Source: Bradysia coprophila (Eukaryota > Arthropoda > Insecta > Diptera > Sciaridae). From it: a stretch of 64,000 nt of DNA. Positions 60,191 through 64,000 of this stretch are shown piece after piece (positions within the stretch are counted from its first letter, which is position 1; each line of letters starts with the position of its first letter). Below the pieces are notes generated by a model that worked only from the letters and a program-made list of their open reading frames with translations, was not told the origin of the DNA and did no database searches. The translations under genes and the position numbers were made by a program. The DNA lies in NCBI RefSeq assembly GCF_014529535.1, contig NC_050737.1:6538981-6602980 (forward strand). Direction: 5' to 3'.

Positions 60191-63100
60191 CTAAACAATG
60201 GGATTCTGGTATTCGATTTTCCAATATCCATTGCTATCGTCCGGTTCAGTTTTCTTTTTATTGACAAGTGTGTGCACCTCCCTTAATAAATCTCCTGCCG
60301 ATTCAAAGTCTTTAGAAAAATGTTTCGTTTTGAACACTGGTTTCTTTTCCTCTGCTGATTCATCATCACCATCATCTTCATCAGCCTGTCTCTGCTTCTC
60401 TTCGATATATTTGTTATTATTGTGAAACGCCTTTTCCACCTCTTTTAACGCTCTGTTAGGATTTTGAATGAATTCAACATTTTTATTTTTTGGTGCTGGC
60501 TGTTCTTTTGTTTGCGAAGACTTGTCGGTTTCATCGTTTTCTTCATTTCCATCAGATTCGACCGATGATTCATCCGATTCACTAGATTCATCGTCTTCAT
60601 CTGTTTCTTCGGACTCATCTGCATCATCACCATCATCACCATCATCATCGGAATCATCGTCGGTGAGAGACTCTTTGGGCTTCCCATTCTTTAGCAGCTC
60701 GACATCGTCTCTCTCCCCATCTTTCAGTTTCGGAATCGATGCTTTAAGTTTTTCGTAGAAAAATGTATCATTGGCTAAATCCTTGGCTTCCAATGCTTCT
60801 TTATTACTGCTAACTACTACCGGACGGCTTTTCGGTTCGTAAAATTCGTAAACCCGAATTTGACTGGTGTCTTGATCGTCAGTTGACCTTTTCTTACGGT
60901 GTATATAATTAGTGTGTACGTCCTAGGAATATGAAAATTATTTTACCAAACATTTTGACGAAATAAAGCTGTCGACTGGTAACCTTGTATGTGCGATAAG
61001 CTTTACGAATTTCTGAATCTACTACATAAGTGCGATAGTGGTAAGTACATTTTCTCTGTTTACTGGACAACTTAAAAAATTGTTAATCTAAGAGTATTAT
61101 TGTGCAGAAGATACCAAAACATTAAATCAATAAAATTTAAATTCATTTTCTTCGACATTGGAAAATTGATTTTGTCGTCATTGGCAGGGGTAAATAAATT
61201 CCTATTTCATTTCAGTGACAAATTCACAGACCACTATTACAGTGAACGACATCTCAAATGTCTCACTGTCATTTTTTTCAGAGAATGTCATTGTGAATTT
61301 GCAATGACACAATAAAATTCTCAGAAAAATTAGACAGTGAGACATTTGAGATGTCGTTCACTGTATGACTCTGGGAGTTTTCACTTTTTTTAACGAAGAA
61401 ATTTCAATAATTTAAGAAAGTTAAACGCCGAAATTTGTACGAAGATATTTAGAGCTGCTACGAAGGGCCTTACGCTTTATGAACAACGACTTACTAAATG
61501 ATCTGAGGATTGAATATTTGAGCATTAAGTTCTTCTATTTCCGATTCGTAAAGGTTGTTTCCACAATAAACTACAGAATTTAGTAAACTTGTCTTTGGAA
61601 TTCACCCATAAGTTTTAGGAATTTACGTCAGTCAAAATCCTTTTGCCTGACGAATTTTGACTTGTGTAGACACTTGTGTGATTTCAAAAAACTAAATAAG
61701 TATTCGTGGTTACGGGGATAATATTTTTGCTTTAATGTTGGGGGAAAGATACAAAAATTACGGCGATCTTTTCTCAGATCCCTGTTATTCTCTGTGTCTA
61801 ACAAATAGTAAATGTCAGGTCGATCGACTGATCGACGTTTATCTAAAATGCACACTAATTACTCGCGGTACTCTGAAAAACTTTAATTTTAACAGAAATT
61901 TCTATGTCATCCCCGTCATCCCTTTAATTAACACTACGTAACTATCATTGATAGCCTAGCAAAGAACAGGAAATAAGCGATTCGGAAGTGCAAATTGGCT
62001 TATCTACAGACGTAATTTCAAGAGTGTACTCGTCGAATAAAGAAAGTTTTTGGAAAGTTGAAAACTATTCATTGAGAACTACTCACGGATACCGTGTTAA
62101 CAGAATACAATTGCAAGCAAATTGAAAACGTGTTTCCTGTCGTAAAACTGTAGAGCTTATGAATAGCGTAATGGGTAAACTTAAAAACGCCGCAGTTGAT
62201 TTTTTTTAAAGGTAAAAGAAGAATAAAAAAAGCTGAAAAATAATATCTGAAGTTGAATCATTTGGATCTTGTTGGGTGCTCTTACATCTCCACGTCGGAT
62301 CAACATTGTTGCTCATTTTCTTCTAAGAAATAACATAAAGAAAAACGTGCACAACGCATGTGTTCGACTACAGCTTACATATCTAATAAAAACCAAATAC
62401 AAGCCTTCTTTTCACCACTCAAATGCGATACATCTATGAAACTACTTCCATTCCAGCTTAATACTACATCAAACCACCTTCTCTCATTTACATCAGCAAA
62501 AACAGAAGTTTCAAAATAGATTTTTATTTTATTTTAAATTATATTTACAAAATCCAATTTAATAATATTACAAAAAAAAAGTATTTTCATTAAATTAAAT
62601 AAATTTTCAAACGAAAAAAAATCGCTGTACGAAGGAATGTTGAAATTTTACTGAAACTACACAGACAATAGAGATTTTTCATGGCTTATACGCAGAGCAT
62701 GTACGAAGTCAACGTGTGGTACATATAGAATATCCGGTCGACCGGATATAATAATGCAATCAGACGTTAGTTTCTTAAATACTGCACTCAAGAAATTGTT
62801 TCTTGTGTCTCTTTAACATAATGTCGTGCGTAGTTTCTAGCATGCTACAGGCATTTTCTATGTTTAGTGTACAAATATAGGTGGACTTTATTTTCCGACA
62901 GTCCTAAATGGCATTGTGTGTTCGTTAACAATTAAACAAATGTAAGTGTAGGTCCCAAATATTCTATCGAACAGTGGTACCATCAATTGTCTTTAATGTT
63001 TCGTCAACCTTTTAGTTTAAAAATGGAGATACAATTTCTTTTCTTTTCTTTTTGAACAAGTAATGGGAATGATTTTCGTATATAAATAAGTTGCGATGAA

Positions 63101-63418
63101 TTTAAGAAAACGAAAGAGTTAGGTGGGAAAAAGGTAAATAATAAAAATAAAAATGAAATGCGCGAAATGGCAAAAGTGACAATAAAAATGCAAGTTTTGT
63201 ATCTTCATTTTTTCATGATAAAAGAGAGTTTCGAAATCCATTTTTCTTTTGTGTATAATACAAAAAAAAAGTTGCGTTTCATTTATAAATAATTGTGATG
63301 ATGCTGTGCAATATAATATTTGATATGACTGAATTTTGGCTAAGAAAATGGTGCAATTTTTGAAATTTTATTATTTCTTGAAGCTTACCACTGTGTCTGG
63401 AATGTCGTTCAGGATGTT
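60191..63418 (-). CDS. Unrecognised very acidic protein, 3' part of gene
   Basis: The last exon, 60191-60922, encodes 243 residues and a stop. It begins DVHTNYIHRKKRSTDDQDTS and continues QIRVYEFYEPKSRPVVVSSN into a run of Asp/Glu/Ser (about residues 70-130 of the exon). A Lys/Glu-rich helix-like part follows (NRALKEVEKAFHNNNKYIEE) and then the end ESAGDLLREVHTLVNKKK...GYWKIEYQNPIV. A possible preceding exon of 30 nt at 63389-63418 (NILNDIPDTV) has a good acceptor and donor and joins in phase 0, but I cannot prove linkage. The 5' part would lie beyond the window. HRKKRS looks like a prohormone-convertase site, which would suit a secreted precursor, but the N-terminus is not visible. Family unknown. 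Confidence 0.6.
60923..63388. other. Presumed intron of the acidic protein gene
   Basis: Apart from the Tc1-like MITE nothing recognisable is present. A possible microexon near 62285-62322 (minus strand, ATGAGCAACAATGTTGATCC) has splice-like borders but would break the frame. Confidence 0.4.
61238..61365. mobile_element. Tc1/mariner-type MITE (124 bp)
   Basis: The element at 61240-61363 starts CAGTGAACGACATCTCAAAT and ends ATTTGAGATGTCGTTCACTG. It is flanked by TA on both sides. Arms are 33 bp perfect and extend with mismatches through TTTTTTCAGAGAAT. The CAGT ends with a TA duplication are typical of Tc1-like elements. Confidence 0.8.
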
Positions 63419-63624
63419 CTGAAAAAAAAATGGCGCACACATTAGCTAGATTTGAGGAAAATTAGATAGAAATACAAATATTTTACAGATACGTCTTGTT
63501 TTGGGGGTATGAACAAGAGAAAATCTTGGGGGTAAAATATCTGCAATCGATGATGTTCTATCTTAAATTAATGGTCAAAATATAAATAGAGTTTCCACTA
63601 CACATCTATTTTATTTTATGAAGG

Positions 63625-63841
63625 AAGACCCACAAAGCAATTGACATAATTTTGGCCGAGACATTCTTCAAATCTATTTTTTACCATGAAGCCGTGATGG
63701 TTGGTTTCTGTGCAGATGTAGTGCAGAAGAAACCATGATCTATTGTATATTTACACAAAACTAAGCCATCATGGCTTCATGCTAAAAAATTGATTTGAAG
63801 AATGTCTCGGCCAAAAATATGTCACTAAGTTTTACGGGTCT
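63625..63841. repeat. Foldback MITE (217 bp)
   Basis: The left arm runs from AGACCC through TTTTGGCCGAGACATTCTTC to CATGAAGCC. The right arm returns from GGCTTCATG to GAAGAATGTCTCGGCCAAAA and GGGTCT. The arms are about 85 bp with some indels. A smaller hairpin (GGTTTCT / AGAAACC) lies near the loop. Confidence 0.8.
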
Positions 63842-64000
63842 TTTGTTTTAAAAAATGCACCATTCCCAGACCACACGATCTGTATCTTTAAGTTTGTGCA
63901 TGCAATGAAGCTTGATCATCAGGATCACCTCTTCAATAGTCAGAATCAGTAAAGACACAGACGTATGAAAATATCAGAAATTTCACTGCGTTAGAAACGA

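Noticed and set aside
60445-60758. Met/Ser-rich frames over the acidic exon
   Set aside because: Shifted or antisense readings of the GAT/GAA repeat.
62285-62322. Possible microexon of the acidic protein gene
   Set aside because: Splice-like borders but its length would shift the frame of the last exon.

Overview
The window is animal nuclear DNA: AT-rich, with split genes, GT-AG introns (61 bp to over 11 kb) and many small DNA-transposon remnants. The genes are insect-type: scribble, a condensin II Cap-D3, mannose-6-phosphate isomerase, a VHR-like dual-specificity phosphatase and eclosion hormone. A decayed secreted leucine-rich-repeat gene of a kind common in mosquitoes and gnats makes a lower dipteran (fungus-gnat-like fly) my best guess. 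The species is inferred, not shown.

Layout. 1-33,832 (minus strand) is the 5' two-thirds of scribble: 12 coding exons encoding the N-terminal leucine-rich repeats and linker. The PDZ exons must lie left of the window. Its introns of 11.2 and 8.7 kb hold foldback and hAT-like MITEs, and the last intron holds a dead retrotransposon fragment. 33.8-36.7 kb is the divergent intergenic region between scribble and Cap-D3, loaded with short repeats. 36,752-45,276 (plus) is a complete eight-exon Cap-D3 (1,284 codons). Its fourth intron (4 kb) contains a METTL27-like methyltransferase gene on the opposite strand and a dead secreted-LRR gene. 45.3-47.9 kb is a convergent intergenic region with a compound foldback array. 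47,932-50,056 (minus) is Mpi, intact except for an apparent one-base deletion in a C run. 50,873-52,459 (plus) is a complete VHR-like phosphatase. 52.5-57.6 kb is repeat-rich upstream sequence of eclosion hormone, with a 685-bp hAT-like element full of AGGTCA sites and a 115-bp direct duplication. 57,650-58,127 (plus) is the complete eclosion hormone gene. 60,191-63,418 (minus) is the 3' part of an unrecognised gene for a very acidic protein.

The genes do unrelated jobs (cell polarity, chromosome condensation, sugar metabolism, signalling, moulting), so this is an ordinary gene neighbourhood and not an operon or pathway cluster. The most unusual signal is structural. Five short sites in otherwise unrelated foldback repeats share one apex, GA-SCC-GAA-GGS-GA (one copy AAA in the loop), in which the S positions covary. 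This predicts a 3-bp stem, a GNA triloop and a tandem G.A mismatch sitting on the foldback stem. Some rearrangement breakpoints fall at this apex.
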